Positions 37,915 to 49,689 of a stretch of 64,000 nt of DNA are shown piece after piece. Under the pieces are notes generated by a model. The model had not been told where the DNA came from. It saw nothing but the letters and a program-made list of their open reading frames with translations, and searched no databases. A program made the translations under genes and the position numbers. Every line of letters begins with the position of its first letter. Positions within the stretch are counted from its first letter, which is position 1. Location: positions 108,173 through 172,172 of the forward strand of contig VYZB01000241.1 in the NCBI GenBank assembly GCA_013397455.1. The letters run 5' to 3'. The stretch is from Crotophaga sulcirostris. Taxonomy: Eukaryota; Chordata; Aves; Cuculiformes; Crotophagidae.

Positions 37915-38652
37915 AACACATGGTCCAGAGGGGCTTGGACAGACTGGAAAACTGGGCTGAAGAGAATTTCAGAGTTCAACAAAGGGGCATGTGAAGTCCC
38001 ACATCTGATTTACACAGAAGGACCTGTAGTTATTGTGGACAACAATCAGACCACGAATCAGTGATGTGCCTTCATGGCAAGAGTGGCCAACAGCATTGTC
38101 AGCAGGTCAGAGGTGGTGGTCCTTCCTCTCTACTCAGCAGTGGCTAGACCACATCTAGGGTGCTGGGTCCAATTTTGGGTTCCCCAGTAAGAGAAGATTA
38201 TGAGCTTATTGGAGCAATTCCACTGAAGGCCTACGAAGTTGATTAAGGACTGGAGCCTCTGATATATGTGAAAATGAGAGAACTGGGACTGCGTAGCTTG
38301 GAGAAGTCTCAGGGCTATCTTGTCAATGTGTATGAATACCTGATGTGAAGGAATGAAGAAGACAGAGACAGGTTCTTTTCAGCAGTGGCCAGTTACAGGG
38401 TGAGATGCAGTGAGCACAACCTGAAACACAGGAGGTTTCATCTGAATATCAGGAAACACTTTACTGTGAGAGTGACCAAGCACTGGGACAGGATGCCCAG
38501 AGAGGTTGTGGAGTCTTCTTCCTTGTACATATTCAAAAGCCAACTGGACATGGTCCCGTGCAACCAGTTCTATCTTAGTCTGCTTGAGTAGGGGTGTTAG
38601 AATTCATGATCTCCAGAGGTCCTCTCTAAGCCAATGGTTCTATGAATCTTTG
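37915..38652 (+). mobile_element. CR1 LINE, old 3' portion
   Basis: A degraded 5'-truncated CR1. Landmarks in order: CTTGGACAGACTGGAAAACT and TTCAACAAAGGGG near 37940; the block encoding LYSAVARPHLG near 38130; GGTTTCATCTGAATATCAGG and GACAGGATGCCCAGAGAGG around 38440-38510; a diverged tail ending in GGTTCTATGAATCTTTG. Stops and frameshifts are spread through it, and it looks older than the copy at 10068. The 68-codon frame at 38385-38591 is part of it, not a gene. Confidence 0.88.
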
Positions 38653-41600
38653 ACTTGCTCTAGTACCAATGTTTCACATTAAAGGTCACATTAGAATGTG
38701 CACTTTTTAAAAAAATAAGTATAAATAGAAAAAAGCTAATATTCCACTTATCTAATATTAAGAATTGTTTGTGTTCTAAATTCATTCTGAATTCGGTCCT
38801 GATGTTTCATTCTGTGCTAAGATGCCAAAAAAATCTATGACCTTGCTGACTGCAACATAACAAATAATGTTCTTTTAATATCCTTGTGCTGTTAGTGTTA
38901 CATGATGTAACAGATTACCTATTACTTGTTTTCAGTCCACCAGAACTTTCCAAATATTTAACCTTTCAGACTGGAAATTTATGCCCAACTTCTTTGGAAA
39001 CACTACATAAAAAATAGCTCAGCTGTTTCTGAGAAGCATGTGAAAAAGTGCAGAAGTCATGCTGACCTTCGTTTGAAGGGCCATTGATCTGAAATGGAGG
39101 CAGTGTTATGAAGTGGAAAGAAAACAGCCCCATTCAAGTATATGAGTTTCCTGAATAAGATGCTTTTTTAAACACACCTTCTAGTTACGTCTGCTAGATT
39201 AGGTATAAATTCTTGTAATTTTTACCAAAATGCCAGAGCTGGAAGTTTTCACTGAATACGTAAACCCTTTCGTGTTTCTTGTACTTGAAGGTGACTTTGG
39301 ATCAGGGACTGCTGCCTTCAGTTGTTCTCTTCACAGAACTGCATCTTTGACTCAGATGGATTTCACATCTCACTTTTTAAAGGAGAGAATGGCTATATCT
39401 CATCTAAAGCTCCATGTTAAGTGTCTAAACATTTTGTGTATTTAACCCCTTAATATTTAACCCAATTTATAATTCTAACTTTAAAATGAAAAGTTAGACA
39501 TAGATTATATTCAATGAGATTTTATTTTTGAAAGATTCTTAAAATAGGAAATCTGAAGTGCTTTTGAAGATGTAATTTCACTGGAAAAGAAATGAATTAC
39601 ATATTTGCATCCACAATTAGTATCTGATTTACTGACTCTGGAAATCTAAATATGTCTGCACATCCCATCAGTTTCCAGTTTAGGTAGAGGAGGAGGGAAA
39701 ACCATTGTTTAATTCCCACTGTCCAAATAAAAATAATAAAAAAATAATTCTCTGTGACTGATTCTTCAAAGGCAGCACTTCTTCAAGTACTTCTTTACTA
39801 TGCAATCTATGATAAGGTCTGTCTGTGCAGCCTGTCTATTTGTGTTATTTACACAGACTATAAGCACTTTAAAACGAGTTTAAAATACACTTTTTTTTAA
39901 AATGCAAATATTTTAGATTACAATCTTAGATATGTCACATAAGCAGTAAGGATAAGCACTACAGCAGTAAACTTAGATCTACATAGCCTATCTACATGTC
40001 AAGATTATTTCAGTAATTAATGTTTTTGTCAGAAAACTTGTAAGTTGCAACTTTTAAAAGCACATTTTCATTCTATTTGGAGATGCAGGTACCCAGCATG
40101 TGTTATGTGAGTGGCATAGCTGGCTAAATAGCTACAAGTAGAAGAAGTTGCAGGGATTTGTAAATGTGGGGGATATGTAAGGAGTTAGAAATAAGGTCAG
40201 ACAGTGCACTGAAGACATGTGAGGAATTCCTCTCTGACAAACTCTTCTTTAAATCTGTCATTACAGTAGACAGATACTGTATTAATGAATTGCATTTGTA
40301 AAGCAAAGAAGCTCTCTTAGCCTGGGCAAACACAAAATTCCAGCTCTGCGTTGTGTTTGTAGTAGAAAAAAGAACGGTACCCATGGTTATATTTATTGGC
40401 ATTGAAAAGAGGTGTGAATACCTTTATCTTTTACAGTATTTTAATGATAGTTACATACACGAAAGCTCATTTCATTTGTATCTGCATAGAGTTGTAACTT
40501 CTTTAGTTTGAAATAAATACATGAACAGATGAAAAACCTAAACAAAAAAATCTTCCAACTTAATGAAGTGATTTGTGTTTATGGATTCTCTTCAACCTTG
40601 ATAGAAGTAGCACACATCATACATTCTCCTATCTTAGTTATAACTGCACACCTTGGTTTTCATATCATTTTCCTTCTAGTGTCATTCAAAGTTCTTATTA
40701 ATGACATATCTTCATATTCTTGATCAAACCCATTATTAACTGGTCTGGATGGCTGGTCAAAAATCCATTCACTTTGCAGGGTAGCACTTCTATCTGTATT
40801 TCGTGACTCATTCTTGCCCTTTTTACAGCACTGGTGGATCTGTTGCAATATTCCACAAAATATATTGTTAAGCAATAAAAATATTTCTGTTAGATACCCT
40901 GTAATTTTAGAGAACATATTCTTAACTTTACTGAGATGCAATCCAGCATTTATTCTGATTTTTTTAAAAGCTTTTTATCGTATCACAGTCAAAATGAAAT
41001 GTGGAAATACTGAGTTTAACTACATCTTCATGAATGGACAGACTGCTCATATTTATTATTATTATTTGTCATATGTAAGCTAAGATACTGATGCCTATGC
41101 ATTTATTGTTTTATTGCTTATCTGGTTCTAAGTTAATAACCAAATGAAATATAGTCAGATATTGGCCATTATGATACAGCAGAACGATTATGGTACATTT
41201 TGGTTTAAAATAAGAGTGAGAACTTATATCAAACTAATATAAATTTATGTCAGTGAATTAGCTTCTTATATGCTGAATTCTAAGCCTTTAGAGGTTGCTT
41301 CGTATTATACTAAAGTAACAGGTAGTGTATCTGACTGTCTACCAGTGTTTCATCTAATACTTCTCCAATTCTTAATGCTATCTTTGAAGACATATATGTG
41401 CAGTTACTTTAGAAAAAACACGTATCGTGGGAGTGAAGGGAGCAACAATTTCATTCATTCCTTATTCTTCCTGAGAATAAACAAATTTTTTGTAGAGTGA
41501 ATGAGGTGGGTGTCTTCTTTTGGGGAGAATCCCCAAGTGACCACTCTAATGGCTTCTCTGTAAAGCATACACAACTATCACATGGGTATCATTAAGATAG

Positions 41601-41955
41601 TCTGTTGGTGTGCCCTGATCTGGGCTTGGAAGCATAGGAAAATCTTCGGACAAGTAAGAAGCAAGGGAACAAGCTGAGACAACTTTAGACTCAGAAAATG
41701 CAGGTCAGACCTCATCTGAAGGTTAACAGCTCTGTACAGAAGCTCCCTGAAGGTATTAAGCAGTCTTGATGAGCCGGATTTAAGCAGTGTCCTGAAAGGG
41801 CCAAAAGGCCTTTGAGTTATCTACTCCCACTTTAATTAGTTTACACTCTGATTTTGACACAGTGTATGTTTTCATGAAAGGAAACATTTGCCATTTAGTA
41901 AAGAAATAATCTTTAAAAGTTATAAACTTCCTAACTAAAAAATTTAGTGCTGGTC
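38653..41955. other. Intergenic tract
   Basis: AT-rich DNA with no recognised gene, RNA or repeat family. Open frames of 64-93 codons on both strands lack motifs. Confidence 0.5.
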
Positions 41956-42533
41956 TGTGTGGTGGGTTGACCCTGGCCAGCAGCTGAGCAGTCTCCCATC
42001 CCTCTGGGGAGAAAATATGAAGAACAAAAGCAAAAAATACCCATGGGCCAAAAAAAAGACAATTTAACAGATGAAGGAGAGAGGCAAAAAAAAAAGAAAT
42101 CCAACAAAACAATGAAAACCACAATTGATGCAGTGGAAAACACTCACCACCTCCATTCAGAGGACCAGTGCTCAGCCAGTCTCTGAGCAATGATCACCTT
42201 GGAAGCAACCATTCCCCCCCCTCCCCCCCTTTGCTCTTCTTCCCCTACCACAGCTTTTATTGCTGAACATGACATTATGTGATATGGAATAGGCCTTTGG
42301 TCAGCTGGGGTTGACTGTCCCAACGGTTTTCCCTCGCAGACTCTTGCCCACCCTAGTCTACTCCCTGAGGCAGTGGAGTGAAAAAAAAAAAAAAAGAAAG
42401 CCTTGATTACATTCAAGCACGGTTCAACAAAAGCATTGGTCTGTTATCAGCACTGTTTCAACTTCAAATCTAAAACAGAGCCATGCGGGCTGCTATGAAG
42501 AAAGTTAAACTCCATCCCAGACAGACCCAGACA
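41956..42533. mobile_element. Solo-LTR-like endogenous retroviral element
   Basis: About 575 bp that opens with TGTGGTGGGTTGACCCTGG and closes near ACCCAGACA. It resembles an LTR found widely in bird genomes, including the interior GGTCAGCTGGGGTTGACTGTCC block and a near-terminal stretch around AACTCCATCCCAG. No gag, pol or env sequence flanks it, so it is most simply a solo LTR left by recombination. Interior A-runs (42049, 42090, 42381) and C-runs (42214) have drifted. No clear target duplication was found, so the exact ends are uncertain. Family naming is from memory only. The 136-codon and 90-codon minus-strand frames here are chance. Confidence 0.7.
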
Positions 42534-43533
42534 GATTTTGCTTCTGTTGCTAATTGTGCTCAGAGTGACTCATTTTAGGAGAGAATAGATTGGCTCATTT
42601 CATATATTCAGAAACGAAATGGCTTTTGGCAGGCTTCTGCTGCTATTGCTTTTCAGCAAGGTTTGGCTGTTTTCATGTATCTCTGGCATGAGTTTACTGT
42701 CTCCCTAAATACACAAACGTTGTCTCCGACAGCCTGAACTATGTGAACATTTCTGGGTTTGATGTGGCTTTGAGGTAACAGCACTTAACAACCGGTTGTT
42801 AAAGAAAACAAAGCCCAAACCTTACTTGACCTAGAAGGGAAATCAAATACTGTAAATGTCTTTGTAAGTTTTGTAACTTATGTCACTGGTGCAGAGCCTT
42901 ATGTAATAGTGAATTTCTTGGCTGTGCAGCGGTATCAGCGGAGGGGGAGCTGTTGCTGCCACGCTATGTTCAGTGACACTGAAGTAGCCTATTTAAACTG
43001 CACAAGTGCAGAAAGAGAAGACAAGGTGAAGGAAATCTTGCCTTAGTATCTTGACTTGGCTACCTGAAAGATCCATCTCTCTAGACTTAAAATAGCTACT
43101 GGTTTAAAACTATTTTGATTCTTCAAGAGGTAAGTTTTCTTCATCTAAGCCTGTAAGTTTGTTAACAACTCTGTCTTCATCCAATTTAGCCTGTTTTTGT
43201 TAACTTTTAAGGGACTCTACAGCACTACTTTTGAGGAAGACATCATGAAGCACAAAGAATCTTTTAGATCTCCTATAAATGATAATCTTTGAATTATGCT
43301 TGCAAGTAAGGCCCTTGTAAATATAAGCAGAACACATTTTACTATTGAGGGTTAAGCATGAGCGTAGCACCTTCCATGCCTTCAAATACTGTGATGCTCA
43401 CTTGCATCAAGTTATGGCATAGCTCAGATTTCTTCAGCTCATGTTTACTTCCTTCCAGATGCCTTCGTTTAAATAAAAGGTAGTCCCAAGTAGGATCAAA
43501 GTAGAGCTGTTTGTTAATAGCAGGCTTTTTAGG
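42534..43533. other. Non-coding tract downstream of the Ig receptor gene
   Basis: No recognisable exon was found. Several minus-strand acceptor-like sites were examined for the missing cytoplasmic exon of the receptor (see 43534), without a decisive match. Confidence 0.4.
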
Positions 43534-43581
43534 TTAGGGTTCCATAAAAAACAACTTATTAAAATGATGATGAAGTTTTTC
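43534..43581 (-). CDS. Candidate cytoplasmic terminal exon of the Ig receptor
   Basis: On the minus strand a strong pyrimidine-rich acceptor (GCTGTCTACTTCAG, ending at 43582) is followed in phase 0, the phase required by the transmembrane exon, by 15 codons and TAA. The predicted tail is EKLHHHFNKLFFMEP, with no tyrosine motif. It is the best-looking acceptor downstream of the transmembrane exon, but so short an open frame has little weight. A second option begins at 43508 with a weaker acceptor (ACAAACAG) and a longer tail containing DPTWDYLLFKRR. Confidence 0.2.
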   Translation of the reverse strand, partial: EKLHHHFNKLFFMEP

Positions 43582-44269
43582 CTGAAGTAGACAGCAGAGC
43601 CACAACTAGGGAAGAGGGAAGGATTTTTAAAATATCATGGGAAGCATAAGAAATTACCCTGAACTTAGACAATTTTGTATCTAAAAAGATGTTTTCTCCT
43701 TCTCTTGCAAAATATATTCAAATTTTCAAGTTGCCGGGGTGCTGCACTGCTAGCCAGGTAAATGTCAGGTGGTGGCCCATAACAACTAGTGGGTGGTAGT
43801 GAGCATAAAACCCTGACAGGACTGATTGGTTGCCCAGAACATGAGTAAGACAACAGATGAGCAGACATTGATGTGTGTCCAGGGGAATGCAGAAAATTAG
43901 AAGCTGGAGCCCAGAAGGATGGACAGAGCAGGATGTGTTTCAAACTGCTGATGATTTAGGGGAATTTTTCTCATTGTGTTTTGTTTTCAGGCAAAAGTAA
44001 AAAGTTCAGCCAGTGACATAGCAAAAAACGCACCCCAGATATAATTTCTGTATATGTCACTGCTTCTTTTCTTTTTTTTTCACGGCCATGCCATCAAAAC
44101 ATTTGCAGGTAGAGGTTTTTACTCCTAACTCTTTATTTAACAGAAAGCAGAGTGGGTTTTTACTTTGCTACAGGTTCACATTGAGGCTAATCTTCTTATA
44201 ATTTCTTTCCATCAGAAGATTCCACCCATCTTTAAGTTTGTAGTATTTATTTCTGAAAATATTACTTAC

Positions 44270-44373
44270 ACTGAAAGCTATGATAACTGTGGTGACAAAG
44301 ACCGTGTATCCAAGAAGAAGGAACCAACCCCACCAGTTCTTATCTGATCTTATACAGTAATCGCATTTGAAAT
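44270..44373 (-). CDS. Ig receptor stalk and transmembrane exon
   Basis: Acceptor TTTGTTTCAG, donor AGT|GTAAGT (a full consensus). 104 nt, entering in phase 1 and leaving in phase 0. Contains the two-cysteine stalk and a 20-22 residue hydrophobic span. If the donor is not used, the frame continues 33 codons with a basic, tyrosine-bearing tail (VSNIFRNKYYKLK...) to a stop. Confidence 0.78.
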
Positions 44374-47300
44374 CTGAAACAAAGTGAAAGAAAAATATGT
44401 ATTTGAAAAAGAAAATAAAATGACTTTTCAGATAGGATTTCGTTTAAAGGATTAATGAGGATTGACCAAGCAGCATAGTTGTCTTTATTTTTATTATATT
44501 TTCTTTCATTGTTTTTTCAGGTTAAAATGTTAAGTTTCTCATGAGAGAACTGTTGTACTCTTTCTATGCCAGACGTGATTTTTGAACCTGTTTCAAGCTA
44601 CTTATGAAATGGATAGTAAACAAAATTCTCAGTTTACTAAAAGTGGTGTAGCCAATCCAATCTTTATGATGTAGCACATGCTTAAGGAATGATGAAAAAG
44701 CCAATCTAAATGACAGATGTCTTACTAAGTTTCAGACAACATTTTCTTCTCTTTTTTTTTTTTTTTGAAACTAAACCAAACATATGGTTATGGTGCAATA
44801 ATCAGAATTACATTGGCCACTGTGTTTTTTTGAGGGACTTGGAAGAATTGCATTGGACAATTGTTAAACGTAATGTGAAATCTAGATTGAGAGAGATGCT
44901 TTGCAGCATTTAGCATTTGCTAGTCTGGAAAGTCCACATGGAAAAAACGTGACTCATCTGAAGAAGTGTATCTCGGTCACTAAGGTCATATCCACAGGAG
45001 GATTTTAAAACTGGATTCATAATTTGAGGATAGGGACAGAGTTATAAGGTGTTGAAAATGATTTTACAGTCAAACAGAAAGAAGGTTTCACTTCCACATA
45101 TGCCTACTTTCATGTATACTCTTCCTAAAACTGCTCACACTGTCATGTGCATTTACTGTTCATTTTCAGTAACTGGAAGAGGACATACATACTACATATT
45201 TCAAAAGACACCATTGGCTTATAAATAGTGAAGAAAATGGCAGAAAAGATAATGAAAGATTGTCAGGGATTTGAATTTTTTTGCTTGTTTTTTTGTTTTG
45301 GTATGGAGTATCGTAAAGATCCAGCAAATGTTTGTATTGAGAGAGTATTAAGAGAAAGTATTTTGTAATATATATATATATAAAGTTTAAATAACGCTGT
45401 ATATATATAAATCAATACGATGTTTAGAATATATAAAATATAGAATCAGTGCTCTACTGGACAGTGAACTGGTTTGGATCCAAAGAAAATCTCTGTCCTC
45501 GAGGAGCTGGTCTGTCCAGCTGCATAAACTGTTCAAACAAAGGTGTGCCTTCCCTCCCCAACTTACCGAAGTGTAGACTGTTTTTTCCCACCCTTCACAC
45601 AGCAAAGGCAACTAGGTAGAAGAGAAGGAATTAAGGCTGAAGGAAAATTTAATTCACGTTGCACATACCAAGTCCGTTTCTGTCACCCTCAAATGCTCCT
45701 TACCATGCACAGTCAGCTTGGTGCCACTTCCACGTTTGCCTTGGATTTTCTGTGTTAACATCACATCACAGAAATAGGAGTTACTGGCGTTCTGGTCAAC
45801 GTTGCTCAGTTTTAAGATGGAGAATCCTCTGAGGGTGTTCTTTATAATGTGTACTTGTGGCCTGCCCGCACCAGCACTCGACTGGAGGCTCTGTTGGTTG
45901 TGCCAGTTAGGGCCTTTCCTCCAGTACACAACTGGCTCCTCGTTCTCCTCATTGGGGTACTCAAATACACACAGCATCCACACCGTGGAGTTGAGGAGCG
46001 CACTGACATCTTCAGGGTATTGCGTGACTGAAAGCTCTGCCCCACTGCTGGCTGTAAGGTGTAAATAAAGGACATTCAAGTCAACATAGATAGGCTCTCT
46101 TAGGGTTGTCTTGGCCAGCTGAATATATGAGTGTAGCTGATATCTGGACCTACAGAAAGCCAAGCTATGAAAACACGTAGCAAAAGGTGTGCTCAAGTGA
46201 GGAAAAAACAGCTTTGCCACTGCCTTCTGAGAAACCAGTGCGGCAGCTGGCATTCAAAATAGAGGCAGACAGTCATCAACCTTGCCTAAAGATCATGTAT
46301 CAAATAAATTACATGTAGGATGTTAGAACTGCAAGCCCAGGAGGTGACAAAGTAAGAGTCATAAACAGAGCAGAGGACTAGATTAAATTTGCATACATTT
46401 CCTATTATTCTTAAACTTTCAGGATGCCTTCATAACAAAGCTTTGCTCTGGGAAGTTTCAGACATTATTTTCAACTTGCAAAAAATTCTAGAAAATATGC
46501 ACTTACTTTTACAAACTTAAAATATTATTCTGCAAGTGTCTGCTCATGATCTAAATATCATATCTCCAGGTATGCAAGACCTTATGACTCAGATTTTATT
46601 GCCTCTGTAAAAGTTTGTCAGATATATTATTTATACAATAGATAATGACTTGATAGACTTTGGGTGTATTAAAGTTTGTATGACAATGAAGGATGACACT
46701 AAAACTCATTTTGGCAACAGTTCACTGAAAAAACTTTGAAAAAACTTTTTTCTGATCAAAGTGCAAGACCAAATAGTTCTTTTCTCAATTACTGTATTTG
46801 TGTATATAGTATTTTTAATGAAGGAGTTTTACCAGGAAATACATATTGCCAATAGCACAGACAAATTTACTGTATGAGATACTTATGACATTACTAAACT
46901 AATGAAAAGATGTGAAAAACCTGTTTTCATGCTGTGAATTTGAAGATCTGGAAAAAAATGGCGGTTATAATTATTCTAGAGGTCAATATCACGAAAAATG
47001 TATGTAAGGATTATACTAAAATAAGATTTGACCAAAGGAAATTAAAGATCACCATTACCTTCATTAAAAGTAATGTTAATTCTCTGTTAAAGTTGTCCTA
47101 TTATTTCAGTACATCATTATTTAAATATTTGTATGCCCTTTGTTATGGGTAGGAATATTAGAAAATAAGCAAATACAGCTAAACAGAGTAAAAATTAAAA
47201 TTTAAATAAACACAACAATAATAAACACTTTAGGAGAAAAGAAATTCTATGCTTGTATTAAACTAAATACATAGACTTTTCCAGTTTACTCAGACTTGCT

Positions 47301-48933
47301 TGGAATGTTTTCTATGCAATCTCAGTACAATCTTTATTTTCCATGGCTTTTCAGTTTTGGTAGTTTCTGGCATCACATCCTAGAGTCTTTGGGTATTTTT
47401 GGTTTTTCAAGTAAAGACTTGTATGGATATTTTGTGCACATAAACTAACCTAAACATATACAGTTGGTGAATCCATAGATAATGGATAATTTGAGAGAAA
47501 ATTCTGCATACATACAGGCAACAATGACACCCATTTCAGGTCACATCTCACTCTATTTAGCACCTCATACGACTAATCATTATCTGCATTTGAGTTTTGA
47601 AATTTTAACAAAATATCACGTGATAATATACTTTAAGTTATTTACACTTTAAATAGCCACATCCAGACACCTACATTTAACTGTACTGTCCTTTCGTAAT
47701 CAATAAATAGAAATAGCACTTAAAGGCAAGATTAATTTCATCTCATAATAACTGTTTAAGCAGATAAAATGTTGGTTGGTTGGTTGGTTTTTTAACTGTA
47801 AAGGCATGTTTCTCACATAAAGTAACATGTTCAGATATCAACATTAAAAAATCTGTGAAATGAATCTTTTATTTTCTATCTGGCGACATAAAACTAGATT
47901 TCCATCACAAATGTTCTTATATTTATGAAATTTCTGTCAAATGAAACAGAGTTTGTCTTTTAATTTTTTACACAAAATATAAATAATATTTTACACAGAA
48001 TATAAATAAATGGGAAAGTCATTACTAAGAGCAGAGAAAACATGATTTTGAAAATATAAGAACAAATCATTAAGATTTACATAACAGCTGGTTACTCCTA
48101 TTGTTATATAGTCATCCTTTACAGACTTTTTGTCATTTGAAGACTAAGAAACGTATGTTCAGAAATGACTGGCCTGGATTTGAAAAAGATTCCTGAAAGG
48201 TAATGTGAAAATGGTTTTAAAATTGAAATACTCCAGGTGATGTTTTGGGACATACCTTTCATTTAGGAGAAAAATAAATACCTTAAAAAAATCAATACAT
48301 CACATTGACAGTGGTATTTCAGTACACACAGAAAACCAGTCTCACCTCAGTCGATGAACAGAGGTAGTTAACTTTGTGAAGAAAAACAGATGACATATCA
48401 GAAATGTTTTCTGCATTTTCATCAGGCTACACAAGTAAAAAAATTAGTTTTATGTTTTTTCCTTTAAGTTGGTGTAAGTGAATATGTAGACTTCTGAAAG
48501 TGCTGCAAGACCCAGTTTTATAAAAATCCTGAAATCAATGTTACATGTCTTCCATTTGATCTATTTACAAATGTATCAGTAGAGATTCCTAACACGCAAA
48601 AATGAAGCCATATTTTTCTTCCTTTTCAGTCACAGGTAGTTTTACGTTTGTATCAGTTGGGTGTAATTTTAATTTCTATCTATTCTTTCAAGTACTTTTT
48701 TACCATTTTTGCTTTCCTCCATGAAACAGCAGCTTGAAGACTTTACAAAGTAAAATTGAGCAACTGACACTTCCATCCTTCATTAAAACTTAGTATTGCC
48801 TTCCTTGATGAATTAGGGTTTGGAGGATTACAGGATAAACTAAAATTAAAAAAACTAAACAACACCCCCCCCACCCCCACTTACCTGAAAATTGAACAAA
48901 GTAGGATATCATAATTAATATACCAAGCTGCAT
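44270..48933 (-). CDS. Single V-set immunoglobulin transmembrane receptor, CD28/CTLA4-like layout
   Basis: Three exons join on the minus strand in consistent phases: 48933-48885 (signal peptide), 46051-45704 (V-set domain) and 44373-44270 (stalk and membrane span). The product begins MQLGILIMISYFVQFS, a hydrophobic leader cut near Ala17. The V domain has the Cys pair (WMLC...YFCD), a core Trp in VVYWRKG, N-glycosylation sequons at NST and NAS, and a J-like end, RGSGTKLTVHG. The stalk has CDYC, able to form interchain disulfides. The span, WWGWFLLLGYTVFVTTVIIAFS, has no charged residue, so ITAM-adaptor pairing of the NKp30 kind is not suggested. Phases 1-1 for the V exon and 1-0 for the membrane exon fit CD28/CTLA4, but the MYPPPY motif is absent. 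The cytoplasmic exon is unresolved. Such proteins sit on lymphocytes and bind counter-receptors; the ligand here is unknown. Confidence 0.8.
44374..45703. other. Ig receptor intron (1.3 kb)
   Basis: AT-rich intron holding a T-run near 44750-44766 and the TA microsatellite at 45367. No additional Ig exon was recognised. Confidence 0.6.
45367..45410. repeat. TA microsatellite (two short arrays)
   Basis: Two runs of alternating TA (45367-45382 and about 45400-45409) separated by a short A-rich spacer. Confidence 0.7.
45704..46051 (-). CDS. Ig receptor V-set domain exon
   Basis: Acceptor ACACCTTACAG, donor CATG|GTAAGG. 348 nt (116 codons), phase 1-1, the classic single-exon Ig domain. Features in order: strand A SVTQYPEDV, strand B Cys in WMLCVFEY, acidic loop NEENEEPV, VVYW, a long middle loop with SAGAGRPQ, strand E GFSILKLSNV, strand F NSYFCDVML, and a J-like strand G. 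The DxGxYxC motif is altered (Asp then QNASNSYFC). Plus-strand frames across it are shadows. Confidence 0.9.
46052..48884. other. Ig receptor intron (2.8 kb)
   Basis: AT-rich intron between signal and V exons. It contains a (TTGG)n run at 47771-47790 and a C-run near 48865-48872. The minus-strand frame extending past the V exon toward 46253 is intronic. Confidence 0.6.
47771..47790 (+). repeat. TTGG tetranucleotide repeat
   Basis: Four to five GGTT units in the Ig receptor intron. Confidence 0.75.
48885..48933 (-). CDS. Ig receptor signal-peptide exon
   Basis: Start ATG at 48933-48931; 16 codons plus one base, then donor TCAG|GTAAGT. The hydrophobic leader and the phase 1 exit match the V exon, where G joins CC to make Ala. 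A 5' UTR exon further upstream is possible. A 16-bp palindrome with a TTTTAAAA centre lies about 25 bp upstream of the ATG. Confidence 0.75.
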
Positions 48934-49689
48934 TGTTTTCTTGGGATTGCTAATGCAGAGGTTTTAAAACCTCAGCCAAGACTAGTAATGCCACAGCTTT
49001 CAGCAAGCAGATGAAAAATAAATTAAATCTCTCTTAAAAACATGTTTTTAACCTTGTTTCTAAGGGGAGGTTCTTGTGGTTTCATTCATTGTAATTATTT
49101 CCCTTTCTGCCATCACACATCCTGGGCATTGCAACATATTATCTTCTAATATAGTTTCAAACTGAACTCCACTGGGACTATTTTTTGATTCCGAGCATTT
49201 TCTTCAAATGATTAGGAGGAAGATCAATTATGTATTGCAAATTTACTCAGAGCTGCCCATCTGAAAATAAAAATATTAAATAACCCCAAGATTGGGAACA
49301 GTGGTTATGATGTAATGCAGCCAGTTTGCAATAGATACTCAACTCTGATGCTCTTACTCAAAGTCCCCTTTGTGCTTTAAACACCCCATGGCTGAAGATG
49401 ACTTTACTTTATCTAGTATTGGTCCAATTAGAAAAATCTAATATAGCACAAGAATGGTTGAGCAGAAACATTATTTCTCTTTGCTGAAATAAGACTGAAT
49501 GTCTAATTATCATACTGGAGTCCAGGATACATGAACGTTATTTGCCAAAAACTATAACAAGGCAAAGAGGACAATGTAGTTACCCTCCTAATACATACCT
49601 TCTGAATTTCCAGGAACCCATTAGATTAGCTAACATCCTTGTGGCCTTGTTATAGGCTACTAAATTTTATCCAGCAGTCACCCCTGCGC
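48934..49689. other. 5' flank of the Ig receptor gene
   Basis: AT-rich, without a CpG island, as is common for cell-type-restricted genes. It includes the palindrome GAGGTTTTAAAACCTC at 48958-48973. No other motif can be assigned. Confidence 0.4.

Noticed and set aside
41780..42416. Minus-strand frames of 70-136 codons across the LTR
   Set aside because: They lie inside the LTR-like element and its poly-purine runs, with no viral or host protein motif.
44095..44120. Minus-strand YxxM-like codons (YLQM) near the Ig receptor membrane exon, suggestive of a CD28-type signalling motif
   Set aside because: Stops flank it within a few codons, and no acceptor gives phase 0 into that frame.
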